Counted from the stretch's first letter, positions 1 through 8,924 are shown. The stretch: 64,000 nt of DNA from Flavobacterium palustre (GCF_014639535.1 NZ_BMGA01000001.1:620001-684000), one strand, 5' to 3'. Numbers and translations: made by a program. The notes: generated by a model from the sequence alone, not told the origin.

Positions 1-354
1 ACGCTTGAACCTCGGTATTATTACAATTTAGTCAAAAGGAATTCTAAAGGAAGAAATACCGTCAATAACAGCGGGAACTACATTTCGATTAAAACAAGTT
101 ACCATCCGGATTGGTTTGTGATTAATTTAGACGATAATGTAACCAAAACAGCCGATTTGGCAATTGTTCCTACTTGGGGTATCAAACGCCAAATAGGGAA
201 TCATTTTACATATGAAACCGCTTTAGGATTAGGATACAGAGTAGTATATTTGAAAGCCAATTATACGAATGGTAATGTTCAAAATGTAGATGGTGCCCAA
301 AAAAGAAACCAATATATTCCTTATTTACGTGTAGGGATTGGATACACTTTTTAA
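1..354 (+). CDS. C-terminal part of an outer-membrane beta-barrel protein (partial)
   Basis: The frame is open from the first base, so the start lies outside the window; 117 codons are visible. The visible part alternates polar and aromatic residues (YISIKTSYHPDWFVI, TALGLGYRVVYLKANY, PYLRVGIGYTF) and ends in a phenylalanine after an aromatic-rich strand, the usual end of a BamA-inserted beta-barrel. There are no catalytic motifs. It is convergent with the GH43 gene, and a strong bidirectional terminator follows at 392-429. An outer-membrane location is inferred from this pattern. The exact family cannot be named from the fragment. Confidence 0.6.
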   Translation, partial: TLEPRYYYNLVKRNSKGRNTVNNSGNYISIKTSYHPDWFVINLDDNVTKTADLAIVPTWGIKRQIGNHFTYETALGLGYRVVYLKANYTNGNVQNVDGAQKRNQYIPYLRVGIGYTF

Positions 355-391
355 TAAAAATCAATGTGTTTTATGGGGTCAAATCCAATAC

Positions 392-429
392 AAAAAGGGT
401 CTTCTCAGCATAATGAGAAGACCCTTTTT
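392..429. terminator. Bidirectional intrinsic terminator
   Basis: A perfect 16-bp stem (392-407 with 414-429) encloses a 6-nt loop. The arms begin with five A and end with five T, so it works in both directions. It lies between the convergent genes ending at 354 and 462. Confidence 0.9.
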
Positions 430-461
430 ATATTCCAATAAATAAAAAATTCTATTTTTTC

Positions 462-1517
462 TTAGTTTTTTTTCGGCTGTTTCAACGCCATTTCATTATC
501 ATCTAATTCCTGACCAAAATCAGGCATACCCTCTTTAGTCCATTTCAATACTCTGGCTCGGGTGTGACGGTTAGGATCGGATAAAGCGTCTCCTTTTATT
601 TTTTCGTAATCACGGGCGTGGTAAATCATGATATCAGTCTTTCCGTCTTCAGCTACGGTAAAACTATTGTGTCCGGGTCCATAGCGTTTGAATTTTTCAT
701 TGGTAAAGAAAACCGGTTTGTCTAATTTGTTCCATGATTTTGGATCCAGTAAATCAGCTCCTTCTTTTGCCCAAAGCAAACCTAAACAATAAGTTGCATC
801 AGTTGCGCTGGCGGAGAACGTCAGGAAAACTTTTCCGTTTCTAATTAACACCGACGGACCTTCATTTACTTTGTAAGTGTGCATTTCCCAGTCGTAATCC
901 GGCTGGCTAATCACCACCTGCTTATCGTCAACTTTAGTTGGACTTGTCATTTTGGCAATGTACAAACTGGTATTAACCACATTTCCGGGACCTCTGTCAA
1001 CCCAAATAAGGTAACGCTGTCCTTTGTGTTCAAAAGTAGTTGCGTCTAAAGCAAAAATGTCTTTTTTAGTTACAATTTGACCTTCTTCTTTCCATTCGCC
1101 TTTGGTTGGATCTTCAGAAGGGTTTGATAATGCATACATGCGGATTTTCCATTTGTCCTCGGCTGATCCGGCAGCAAAATAAACATACCACTTGCCGTCA
1201 ATTCGATGCAATTCAGGAGCCCAAATATGGTTGCCCATTGGCCCTTTGTCGTGTTTACGCCATACCACAACTGCTTTTGCATCTTTGATTCCATTAATGG
1301 TTTTAGAACTGCGAATTTCTATGCGATCATACTCCGGAGCTGTTGCAATAAAATAGTAGGTTCCATCAGCCGTTTTGGTTACAAAAGGATCAGCGCGCTG
1401 AAGCGCCAATGGATTATTGAATTGATTTTTTTTCAGTTTTTGCGAATACGCCGATATTCCGACAGCTATAAAAGCCAATAGAAAAGTCAGCTGTAAAAAG
1501 TTCAAATTCTTGTTCAT
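462..1517 (-). CDS. Secreted glycoside hydrolase family 43 protein
   Basis: A 351-residue protein with a Sec signal peptide (hydrophobic residues about 7-25, ending AYSQ). It has the GH43 five-bladed propeller signature. RADPFV holds the predicted catalytic base Asp43, FALDATTF the pKa-modulating Asp158, and VNEGPSV the predicted general acid Glu219. The HIWAPELH motif is also typical of the family. GH43 enzymes cleave alpha-L-arabinofuranosyl or beta-D-xylosyl linkages in plant polysaccharides; the exact substrate cannot be read from the sequence. No SusC/SusD pair is adjacent, so it appears to stand alone. A periplasmic or exported location is inferred. Confidence 0.88.
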   Translation of the reverse strand: MNKNLNFLQLTFLLAFIAVGISAYSQKLKKNQFNNPLALQRADPFVTKTADGTYYFIATAPEYDRIEIRSSKTINGIKDAKAVVVWRKHDKGPMGNHIWAPELHRIDGKWYVYFAAGSAEDKWKIRMYALSNPSEDPTKGEWKEEGQIVTKKDIFALDATTFEHKGQRYLIWVDRGPGNVVNTSLYIAKMTSPTKVDDKQVVISQPDYDWEMHTYKVNEGPSVLIRNGKVFLTFSASATDATYCLGLLWAKEGADLLDPKSWNKLDKPVFFTNEKFKRYGPGHNSFTVAEDGKTDIMIYHARDYEKIKGDALSDPNRHTRARVLKWTKEGMPDFGQELDDNEMALKQPKKN

Positions 1518-1849
1518 TTTAATAAAAATTGGATAGTCGTCAGTTTAAATGTAAAATATACATTTTTAACAAAGATAGCAATAATGTTGATTGACTGCGA
1601 GTTTTTATAAATTTTGATTACAAATCGTAAACAATTGATTACAAGTTTGCTTTTTGTAAATAAAATAATTCAAACAATTGAAAATCAGGTATTTTATCCA
1701 ATAAAAATGCGTTACATCGAAAATTTAGTTAGTTGCTTTTATACAATTAAAAATAGCTGTAATTTTATAGAAGCAAACCCAATCTATCGCTACTTGACTT
1801 TTCTTAATCAATGGTTTAAGTTAAAAACTAACATTAAATATACATTATT

Positions 1850-1927
1850 ATGAAAAAGTTATTCAACATGATTTACGACAGGATTTCCCGCTTTTTATTC
1901 GGAGACGAAACTATGGCGAGATATTAA
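1850..1927 (+). CDS. Candidate 25-residue membrane-associated peptide
   Basis: This short ORF starts MKKLFNMIYDRISRFLFG and ends ETMARY. It has a Lys/Arg-bearing amphipathic N-terminal helix with Phe and Ile on one face. It is the only clear ORF between the start of the GH43 gene (opposite strand) and the plus-strand terminator at 2001-2038, which has no other gene to serve. That suggests a real short transcript, carrying either a small protein or a non-coding RNA. No family is recognised. The peptide reading is inference; the terminator is directly visible. Confidence 0.35.
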   Translation: MKKLFNMIYDRISRFLFGDETMARY

Positions 1928-2000
1928 CAAAACTATGTATCAGTAAAAAAAGAGCGTATGCAAAAAACATTACTTTAAGTTTGGGTCATCCAACAACAAG

Positions 2001-2038
2001 CCATTTCTGAATTAATTTTAATTTAGAAATGGTTTTTT
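2001..2038 (+). terminator. Orphan plus-strand intrinsic terminator
   Basis: A 13-bp stem (2001-2013 with 2020-2032, one G-U pair) has a 6-nt loop and is followed by six T (2033-2038). No annotated plus-strand gene lies upstream, which implies a short transcript ending here. Confidence 0.8.
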
Positions 2039-2091
2039 GTTCTTAGGAGATTCTAATCATTGGGGATAAACTAATAACTCTGTTTTTTTAG

Positions 2092-2099
2092 TATTTTTG
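2092..2099 (+). promoter_or_regulatory. -7 box of the hydroxyacid dehydrogenase gene
   Basis: TATTTTTG matches the Bacteroidota TAnnTTTG element 23 bases before the ATG at 2122. No clear TTG -33 element sits at the usual spacing. Confidence 0.5.
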
Positions 2100-2121
2100 A
2101 AAGCTCAACATAAAAATACTT

Positions 2122-3069
2122 ATGGATATTAAAATTCTTCACATCGATAGTAATAACCCAATAATGATGAACCAATTACAGCAATTGGGTTTTATCAATC
2201 ACGAAGACTTTACTTCGTCAAAGGAAGAAATCGAAAATAAAATTCAGGATTATCATGGAATTGTCATCCGTAGCCGATTTAAAATCGATAAAACTTTTTT
2301 AGACAAGGCTACCAATTTACAATTTATAGCCCGGGTTGGCGCAGGTTTGGAAAGTATTGATTGTGATTATGCTACTTCTAAAAATATTGCACTGATTGCC
2401 GCTCCCGAGGGTAACCGAAACGCAGTTGCCGAACATAGTTTAGGAATGATTTTATCGCTTTTTAACAATTTAAACCGCGCCGACAGAGAAATCCGTTCCG
2501 GTCATTGGAACAGAGAAAGCAACCGTGGGCATGAACTGGACGGAAAAACCGTGGGTATTATCGGTTATGGGAATATGGGAAAATGGTTTGCCAAAAAATT
2601 AAGAGGGTTTGATGTAGAAGTACTTTGCTATGATATTCAGGAAAATGTAGCCGATGCCAATGCGAAGCAGGTTTCTTTAGCCGAATTACAACAAAAAACG
2701 GATGTATTGAGTTTACATATTCCCTGGACTCCGGATACCGATAAAATGGTCAATGCCACATTTATCAATGCTTTTGCAAAACCGTTTTGGATTTTGAATA
2801 CCTCCAGAGGAAAAAACATTGTAACAGCCGATTTAGTAGCTGCTTTAAAATCGGGAAAAGTCTTAGGTGCCGGACTGGACGTTTTAGAATATGAAAAATT
2901 ATCTTTTGAAACCTTATTTCAGGACAAAACTACTCCGGAAGCTTTTCAGTATTTATTAGAAGCCGATAATGTACTATTATCACCCCATGTGGCCGGCTGG
3001 ACATTTGAAAGTCACGAGCGATTAGCACAGGTAATTGTCGATAAAATTAAGCAGTTGTACTTTAATTAA
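2122..3069 (+). CDS. D-2-hydroxyacid dehydrogenase, phosphoglycerate dehydrogenase-like
   Basis: A 315-residue NAD-dependent dehydrogenase of the SerA family. The Rossmann motif GIIGYGNMG (residues 145-153) is intact. The catalytic set is Arg229 (NTSRG), Glu258 and His289 (LSPHVAGW), with the same 29-residue Arg-Glu spacing as E. coli SerA. There is no ACT or ASB regulatory domain, so this is the short form. It would reversibly reduce or oxidise a 2-keto/2-hydroxy acid, most simply 3-phosphoglycerate for serine synthesis. The substrate is uncertain because no other serine genes (serC, serB) are nearby. Confidence 0.85.
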   Translation: MDIKILHIDSNNPIMMNQLQQLGFINHEDFTSSKEEIENKIQDYHGIVIRSRFKIDKTFLDKATNLQFIARVGAGLESIDCDYATSKNIALIAAPEGNRNAVAEHSLGMILSLFNNLNRADREIRSGHWNRESNRGHELDGKTVGIIGYGNMGKWFAKKLRGFDVEVLCYDIQENVADANAKQVSLAELQQKTDVLSLHIPWTPDTDKMVNATFINAFAKPFWILNTSRGKNIVTADLVAALKSGKVLGAGLDVLEYEKLSFETLFQDKTTPEAFQYLLEADNVLLSPHVAGWTFESHERLAQVIVDKIKQLYFN

Positions 3070-3120
3070 AGTAAATCAGATGGTGTCGCTTTAGTATTTG
3101 GATAAAAATTCATAAATTTA

Positions 3121-3432
3121 ATGATTGATAATCAGCTAAATATTATGATTATGGAAAATTCAAAACACGAACACTGGAATCAACCGCAATCTTTTGAAGA
3201 AGACAATAAAAGACTGGCTGCCGGTTTACTAGCCATCATTCTGGGACCTTTGGGAATTCATAAATTTCTATTGGGTTACACCAAAGAAGGAGTTATTTGG
3301 CTTTTTCTGAGTCTGATTAGCTTTGGAGCATTAACCGGTCTTTTGGGGCTTATAGAAGGCATAATCTATTTGACCAAATCAGAAGATGAATTTTTTAGAA
3401 CTTATCAACTAGGACGAAAACCCTGGTTTTAA
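3121..3432 (+). CDS. TM2 domain membrane protein
   Basis: About 103 residues (93 if the in-frame ATG at 3151 is used; the weak upstream sequence does not decide). After a polar N-terminus comes the TM2 domain: a first helix (LAAGLLAIILGPLGIHKFLLGY) joined by a Gly-rich turn to a second (IWLFLSLISFGALTGLLGLIEGI). The GxHKFLLG signature between the helices is intact. The function of TM2 proteins is unknown. It stands alone and is convergent with ssb, sharing the terminator at 3443-3479. Confidence 0.8.
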   Translation: MIDNQLNIMIMENSKHEHWNQPQSFEEDNKRLAAGLLAIILGPLGIHKFLLGYTKEGVIWLFLSLISFGALTGLLGLIEGIIYLTKSEDEFFRTYQLGRKPWF

Positions 3433-3442
3433 ATAAAAATAC

Positions 3443-3479
3443 AATTCCGCAAAGCCAGTTGACTTTGCGGAATTTTTGT
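3443..3479. terminator. Bidirectional intrinsic terminator
   Basis: A perfect 12-bp stem (3443-3454 with 3463-3474) has an 8-nt loop followed by T-rich sequence. It lies between the convergent TM2 and ssb genes. Confidence 0.85.
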
Positions 3480-3524
3480 TTACTCTCCGTTTTTTACAAA
3501 ACACTTACTACTTGTAATCCGTTT

Positions 3525-3860
3525 TTATTGCTTACCTAATAAAAGCAAATCAGAAACCACTACTTCGGTCACATAACGTTTTTCTCCGTTTTTATCTTCA
3601 TAACTGCGGTGGGTTAATTTACCTTCAATGGCAATTTCCCTTCCTTTAGTAACATATTTTTCTATGATTTCGGCGGTTTTCCCCCAGGCAATTAAACGAT
3701 GCCATTGGGTTTCTTCTACTTTTTCACCTTTATCATTTTTGTAAACTTCGTTAGTTGCCAAGGTGAAATTGGCTAACTTTTTACCTCCGTCAAAATTTTT
3801 GATTTCTGGTTCATTTCCTAAATGACCGATCAACTGTACTTTGTTTCTTAATGCATTCAT
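3525..3860 (-). CDS. ssb: Single-stranded DNA-binding protein, short form
   Basis: A 111-residue protein that is essentially only the OB fold. The start (NKVQLIGHLGNEPEI), TQWHRLIAWGKTAEIIEKYVTKG and IAIEGKLTHRSYEDKNGEKRYVTEVV are all standard SSB blocks. It stops at LLLLGKQ right after the fold and lacks both the flexible linker and the acidic tip (DDDIPF type) through which SSB recruits repair and replication proteins. It can bind ssDNA but probably not the usual SSB interactome. It may be a second SSB used in a special role; a full-length paralogue is not in this window. Confidence 0.9.
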   Translation of the reverse strand: MNALRNKVQLIGHLGNEPEIKNFDGGKKLANFTLATNEVYKNDKGEKVEETQWHRLIAWGKTAEIIEKYVTKGREIAIEGKLTHRSYEDKNGEKRYVTEVVVSDLLLLGKQ

Positions 3861-4057
3861 GGCGTATAAAATTTAAATTGTTAATGAATAAAATGATATT
3901 AGAATTGTCGTTGCTATTCTTGCTTTTCGACAGTACAAAGTTGCAACCAACGCAAACATTTATTCGGTTAGCATCTATTTACTTTCGACTATAAATATTT
4001 GTAAACGTTTGTAAACGGATACTTTTTTTTCGTATCTTTCAGCAAATCAATCCTTTT

Positions 4058-5587
4058 ATGCAAGCAGAAATCAACAAAGTCGAACTACGAAATCTGAAAA
4101 TTCAAGACTATAAAGAATTAAAAAATTCGATGATTGAATCTTATCCGGAAATGGTTGACGACTACTGGAGAGAAGCCGATATTAAAAAATTACTCAAAAT
4201 ATTTCCCGAAGGACAGCTGGTTATTTTAGTCGATGATATTGTAGTAGGCGCAGCATTATCGATTATTGTACCGGAAGATTTAGTAGATCAGAACCATGAT
4301 TACGCTAAAATTACAGGCAATTATACTTTTTCTACCCATACTTCCAAAGGCGAAATTTTATACGGAATTGATGTTTTTGTGGTGCCCAAATACCGTGGTT
4401 TACGCTTAGGACGTCGTTTGTACGATGCCCGAAAGGAAATTTGCGAACAGCTCAATCTAAAATCTATTGTGTTTGCCGGCAGAATTCCGAATTATGCCAA
4501 ATATGCCCATGAGATTAATCCTAAAACCTATATTGATAAAGTTAAAAGAAAAGAAATTCACGATCCCGTACTATCGTTTCAATTGAGCAATGATTTCCAT
4601 ATCATGCGGGTGATGAAAAACTATCTGGAAGGCGACAGAAAATCCAAAGAATTTGCCGTTTTATTAGAATGGAATAACATCTATTACATTGAAAGTCCTA
4701 GTATTATTAATACCGAAAAAACAGTTATCCGACTGGGTTTAATTCAGTGGCAAATGCGCCCTTTGAAAAACCTGGAAGCGCTGTTTGAACAATCCGAATT
4801 TTTTATTGATGCCGTTTCGGGCTACGGCAGTGATTTTGCGGTTTTTCCTGAATTATTCATAGCTCCCTTAATGGCCGATTACAATCATTTATCTGAAGCC
4901 GACGCCATTCGGGAATTAGCAAAATATGCCGAACCCATCCGTAAAAGATTTCAGGAATTAGCCATTTCGTACAACATCAATATCATTAGCGGAAGCATGC
5001 CTAATTTAGTTGACGGAGTGCTATACAACAGTGGTTTTCTTTGCAAAAGAGACGGTACTTTCGAAACCTACACTAAAATCCACATCACACCAAACGAAGT
5101 TTTTCACTGGGGAATTACAGGTGGCAATACCATTCAGACTTTTGATACCGATTGCGGAAAAATAGGAATCATGATTTGCTATGATGTAGAATTCCCGGAA
5201 CTTTCCCGATTAATGGCCGATGAAGGCATGAATATCTTATTTGTTCCTTTTCTTACCGATACTCAAAACGGATACACCAGAGTAAAACACTGCGCACAGG
5301 CAAGAGCCATAGAAAACGAATGCTATGTTGCCATTGCCGGTTGTGTGGGAAATTTACCAAAAGTGAACAACATGGACATTCAATATGCGCAAACAGCTGT
5401 TTTTACACCTGCCGATTTTGCTTTCCCAAGCAATGGTATCAAAGCCGAAACCACTCCAAATACCGAAATGACCCTGATTGTTGATGTCGATTTAGATTTA
5501 TTAAAAGAATTACACGAACACGGCAGTGTTAAAATATTAAAAGACCGTCGTCACGATTTGTATCGAATTAAAAAACTAAAACATTAA
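4058..5587 (+). CDS. Fusion of GNAT acetyltransferase and nitrilase-type amidohydrolase
   Basis: A 509-residue two-domain protein. Residues about 8-190 form a GNAT domain with the acetyl-CoA loop RGLRLG (113-118). Residues about 222-505 form a carbon-nitrogen hydrolase with the complete catalytic triad: Glu265 (FPELF), Lys340 (TKIHITP) and Cys374 (MICYDVEFPE). Such fusions are known but have no firm substrate. The hydrolase half would cleave an amide or nitrile and the GNAT half acylate an amine, suggesting coupled work on one metabolite (inference). It is the first gene of a plus-strand run and is followed after 2 bases by the DinB-like gene. Confidence 0.87.
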   Translation: MQAEINKVELRNLKIQDYKELKNSMIESYPEMVDDYWREADIKKLLKIFPEGQLVILVDDIVVGAALSIIVPEDLVDQNHDYAKITGNYTFSTHTSKGEILYGIDVFVVPKYRGLRLGRRLYDARKEICEQLNLKSIVFAGRIPNYAKYAHEINPKTYIDKVKRKEIHDPVLSFQLSNDFHIMRVMKNYLEGDRKSKEFAVLLEWNNIYYIESPSIINTEKTVIRLGLIQWQMRPLKNLEALFEQSEFFIDAVSGYGSDFAVFPELFIAPLMADYNHLSEADAIRELAKYAEPIRKRFQELAISYNINIISGSMPNLVDGVLYNSGFLCKRDGTFETYTKIHITPNEVFHWGITGGNTIQTFDTDCGKIGIMICYDVEFPELSRLMADEGMNILFVPFLTDTQNGYTRVKHCAQARAIENECYVAIAGCVGNLPKVNNMDIQYAQTAVFTPADFAFPSNGIKAETTPNTEMTLIVDVDLDLLKELHEHGSVKILKDRRHDLYRIKKLKH

Positions 5588-5589
5588 CT

Positions 5590-6141
5590 ATGAACAACCA
5601 ATTGTATGACATAGAAAATTTACGGTTTCCTATAGGAGAATTTCTAAAACCGAATGCTATAACTCAGGATCATTTGGACAAATGGATTTCAGCTATTGAA
5701 AGTTTTCCTCAAAAAATAGATGAACTGACTAAAAACCTTTCGATAAAAGAGTTAAACTGGATTTACAGACCCGATGGCTGGAAAATAAAACAAGTAGTAC
5801 ATCATTGTGCCGATAGTCATATCAATAGTTTTGTTCGTTTTAAATTGGCACTCACTGAAGAAAATCCAATAATTAAACCTTATGAGGAAGACCGATGGGC
5901 TGAACTTATCGATGGAGTTTCGGATGATGTAACAGCTTCGCTGCAAATAATTCGGGGCGTTCATGCGCGTTGGGTTTTGCTATTAAAATCATTGGGAGAA
6001 AAGGAATTAAAAAGACTATTTATCCATCCGGCAACAAATAAAACCTTAAGCTTAGAGGAAGTTATAGGTATTTATGCATGGCACTGCAATCATCATTTAG
6101 CACATATAGAACAAGCCTTGTTGTACAAGGGACAATTTTAA
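5590..6141 (+). CDS. DinB/YfiT-like metal-dependent transferase
   Basis: A 183-residue four-helix-bundle protein of the DinB_2 family, closest in layout to YfiT bacillithiol transferases. The predicted metal ligands are a histidine in VVHHCADSH (71 or 72) and the H-x3-H pair His165/His169 in AWHCNHHLAHI, matching the three-His metal site of YfiT. Family members transfer thiol cofactors or hydrolyse small molecules. It starts 2 bases after the GNAT-nitrilase stop, so the two are almost certainly co-transcribed and perhaps co-functional. Confidence 0.82.
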   Translation: MNNQLYDIENLRFPIGEFLKPNAITQDHLDKWISAIESFPQKIDELTKNLSIKELNWIYRPDGWKIKQVVHHCADSHINSFVRFKLALTEENPIIKPYEEDRWAELIDGVSDDVTASLQIIRGVHARWVLLLKSLGEKELKRLFIHPATNKTLSLEEVIGIYAWHCNHHLAHIEQALLYKGQF

Positions 6142-6146
6142 AATTT

Positions 6147-6497
6147 ATGGTAAAGAACTGTTTAGAATGCGGTGAAAAAATTATCGGTCGCGAAGACAAG
6201 AAGTTTTGCAGTGATGGCTGTCGCAATGCCTACAACAACAAAATGAATAAAGACAGTAACAACTTTATGCGCAATGTCAACAACAAATTGCGCAAGAATT
6301 ACCGTATCCTCAGCGAACTCAATACCGAAGGAAAATCAAAAACGACTAAAACCAAATTATTAAGTAAAGGCTTCGATTTTGATTTTTTTACCAATATTTT
6401 AAAAACTAAAACCGGAAACACATACTATTTCCTATATGATCAGGGTTATATGTTATTAGAAAATGATTTATACATTCTTGTCAAAAAAGACAATTAG
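6147..6497 (+). CDS. Small zinc-ribbon protein
   Basis: A 116-residue protein starting at the ATG at 6147, five bases after the previous stop; an earlier in-frame ATG inside that gene is not needed. The N-terminus has a treble-clef-like zinc site: Cys5 and Cys8 (CLECGEK), then Cys21 and Cys25 (FCSDGC). A Lys/Asn-rich basic helix (RNAYNNKMNKDSNNFMRN) follows, suggesting nucleic-acid binding. The remainder is a small alpha/beta segment ending LYILVKKDN. No precise family or function is recognised. Confidence 0.75.
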   Translation: MVKNCLECGEKIIGREDKKFCSDGCRNAYNNKMNKDSNNFMRNVNNKLRKNYRILSELNTEGKSKTTKTKLLSKGFDFDFFTNILKTKTGNTYYFLYDQGYMLLENDLYILVKKDN

Positions 6498-6521
6498 TCG
6501 CCCACCCCAAACCTAACCAAA

Positions 6522-8924
6522 ATGAAAAAAGACCTGTCTTCTGTAATTTACACCTTATTTTTTATAGCCGTTCTGAGCCTGATTTATCTCAGCATAATGC
6601 CCCGATGGACTTTTACAGACGAAGAAACCCTAACAGAATTTTCGACAAAAAGAGCTTTGACTCATGTAAAAACCATAAGCCAAAAACCTCATTATGTAGG
6701 TTCGGAAAACCACAATCAGGTAGCCAATTATCTGCAAAACGAACTGACAAAATTAGGTTTAAAACCAAGCATTCAGGAAGGATACACCTTAACCGATTGG
6801 GGAAATTTAACTAAATCCAAAAACATAATCGCCCGAATTGAAGGAAGTAAAAACACTAAAGCCTTAGTATTATTATCGCATTATGACAGTGCTCCACATT
6901 CGGCATCACCCGGAGCCAGTGACGATGCTTCCGGAATTGCAACTATTTTAGAAAGCCTTCGTGCTTTTTTACATAATAAAACTCCGCATCAAAATGACAT
7001 TATTATTTTATTTACCGATGCCGAAGAATTAGGTCTCAACGGTGCCGCTCTTTTTGCAACTCAGCATCAATGGGCAAAAGATGTGGGTTTAGTACTTAAC
7101 TTTGAAGCTCGCGGAAGCTCAGGTCCAAGTTATATGTTGATGGAAACCAACAATGGAAACGCGGGAATGGTTCAAAATTTCGCCGCCGCAAATCCTACTT
7201 TTCCGGTATCTAATTCATTAATGTACAGCATTTACAAAATGCTGCCTAACGACACCGACTTGACTGTTTTTAGAGAACAAGGCAATATTCAGGGATTTAA
7301 TTTTGCTTTTATCGACGGACATTACAACTACCACACTGCGCAGGACAACTACAATAATTTAGACCCAAATTCCTTGGCTCATCAGGGTTCTTACCTGATG
7401 CCTTTGTTGAATCATTTTTCTAATTCTGATTTGAATACTACCAAATCCGTTGAAGATTATGTCTATTTTTCGATTCCTTTTAGTTTTATCAATTATCCTT
7501 TTAGTTGGGTAATTCCAATGGTAATCATTGCTTTCGGTCTTTTCTTTTTCTTTATTTTCTTAGGAATTGCCAAAAGAATTCTAACATTCCCAAAAATGCT
7601 TCAAGGATTCATTCCGCTATTGGGTGCCGTTTTTTCGGCTGGATTAATTACTTTTTTGGGCTGGAAAATACTATTACAAATCTACCCGCAATACAATGAT
7701 TTACTAAATGGCTTCACCTACAACGGACACGCTTATATTGCCGCTTTCGTTTTATTAAGCATTGCCATTTGTTTTGCTTTTTACCATTTTTTCACACCTA
7801 ATAAAATTACTGCCAATCATTTTGTAGCTCCTATTTTCATTTGGTTACTCATCAATACCGGCATTGCTTTTAATTTACAGGGAGCCGGATTTTTAATTAT
7901 TCCTGTTTATTTTGGCATTTTTATGTTTGGTTTTTACATCCTTACCCAAAAATACAGCCCTGTTTTCAACCTTATTTTAAGTATTCCGGCCTTATTAATC
8001 ATTGCTCCCTTTATCGAAATGTTTCCGGTAGGATTAGGACTAAAAGTATTGTTTGGTAGTGCCGTTTTAACCGTTTTATGTTTTGGGTTACTATTACCTA
8101 CTTTGGGTAATTATGTTCAAAAAGGAAGCTGGTCTATTCTTTTCTTATTGGCTGCTATTGGCTTTTTTGCCAAAGCACACTCTAATGCTGATTACGAAAA
8201 AGGAAAAGCAAAATCAAACAGCCTGGTTTACCTTTATGATGCCGATACCAATAATGCGCAATGGTTAACTTATGATAAAAACCTGGATTCCTGGACGAAA
8301 AACTATTTGGGCGAAGACCCAAAAACTCCCAAAAACATTAGTGATATTCCGCTTTTTAGCAAATACGATTCGCAATTTACCTTTGCAGCTCCAGCGCCTA
8401 TACAAAGGATTCCGCAGCCTACTATCGAATTCCTGACCGACAGTATTGCTGATAATCTGCGCTATTTAAAGATTCGAATTTCACCGAATCGAAAAGTCAA
8501 TCGCTATGATATTTTTGCCAATGAGAAAATGGATATATACAATATCAAAACCAATGGCGTTTCGCATTTAGAACAAAACGGAAAGATATTTAAAAGAGAG
8601 GGCAAAAAATTACTCAGCTATTATGTAGTCGATAACGAACCTTTACTTCTGGAATTCAACATCAATGTAGCCACAGTTTTTGACATGAAACTACTGGAAA
8701 GCTCCTTTGATTTAATGCAAAATCCTTTATTCAACATGAAAAAACGTGCCGACTGGATGATGCCAACACCATTTGTACTGAATGATGCCGTGGCAATTAA
8801 AAAGACTATTCGTCCGGGCTCAAGAGTAGTTCAAAAACCGACACCAATTACAGAACAGCAATCAACAGTTCGAAATTCATACAAAACCGTTAACACTTCG
8901 GTTGATAGCACAATAATCGAGTAA
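6522..8924 (+). CDS. Membrane-anchored M28 family metallopeptidase
   Basis: An 800-residue protein. An N-terminal membrane anchor (about 8-26) precedes an M28 aminopeptidase domain (about 45-300). The predicted two-metal ligands are His120 (LLSHYDS), Asp134 (GASDDASG), Glu169 with catalytic Glu168 (FTDAEELG), Glu195 (NFEARG) and His271 (YHTAQD). About eight more transmembrane helices (320-560) and a C-terminal soluble domain follow. The architecture resembles the eukaryotic ER metallopeptidase 1/Pff1 group. The peptidase domain probably faces the periplasm and trims peptides. It is the last gene of the run starting at 4058. Confidence 0.87.
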   Translation: MKKDLSSVIYTLFFIAVLSLIYLSIMPRWTFTDEETLTEFSTKRALTHVKTISQKPHYVGSENHNQVANYLQNELTKLGLKPSIQEGYTLTDWGNLTKSKNIIARIEGSKNTKALVLLSHYDSAPHSASPGASDDASGIATILESLRAFLHNKTPHQNDIIILFTDAEELGLNGAALFATQHQWAKDVGLVLNFEARGSSGPSYMLMETNNGNAGMVQNFAAANPTFPVSNSLMYSIYKMLPNDTDLTVFREQGNIQGFNFAFIDGHYNYHTAQDNYNNLDPNSLAHQGSYLMPLLNHFSNSDLNTTKSVEDYVYFSIPFSFINYPFSWVIPMVIIAFGLFFFFIFLGIAKRILTFPKMLQGFIPLLGAVFSAGLITFLGWKILLQIYPQYNDLLNGFTYNGHAYIAAFVLLSIAICFAFYHFFTPNKITANHFVAPIFIWLLINTGIAFNLQGAGFLIIPVYFGIFMFGFYILTQKYSPVFNLILSIPALLIIAPFIEMFPVGLGLKVLFGSAVLTVLCFGLLLPTLGNYVQKGSWSILFLLAAIGFFAKAHSNADYEKGKAKSNSLVYLYDADTNNAQWLTYDKNLDSWTKNYLGEDPKTPKNISDIPLFSKYDSQFTFAAPAPIQRIPQPTIEFLTDSIADNLRYLKIRISPNRKVNRYDIFANEKMDIYNIKTNGVSHLEQNGKIFKREGKKLLSYYVVDNEPLLLEFNINVATVFDMKLLESSFDLMQNPLFNMKKRADWMMPTPFVLNDAVAIKKTIRPGSRVVQKPTPITEQQSTVRNSYKTVNTSVDSTIIE

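Larger units (their letters stand above)
1518..2121. other. 604-base gap holding a short plus-strand unit
   Basis: No conventional gene lies here. The left part (1518-1840) is very AT-rich. A 25-codon ORF (1850-1927) and a strong plus-strand terminator (2001-2038) are the only structured parts. A 79-codon plus frame at 1614-1853 overlaps the ATG of the small ORF but has no protein-like features. Confidence 0.6.

Noticed and set aside
1614-1853. 79-codon plus-strand frame before the 25-residue ORF
   Set aside because: It is AT-driven, without protein-like motifs, and has no promoter. Its end only overlaps the small ORF by chance.
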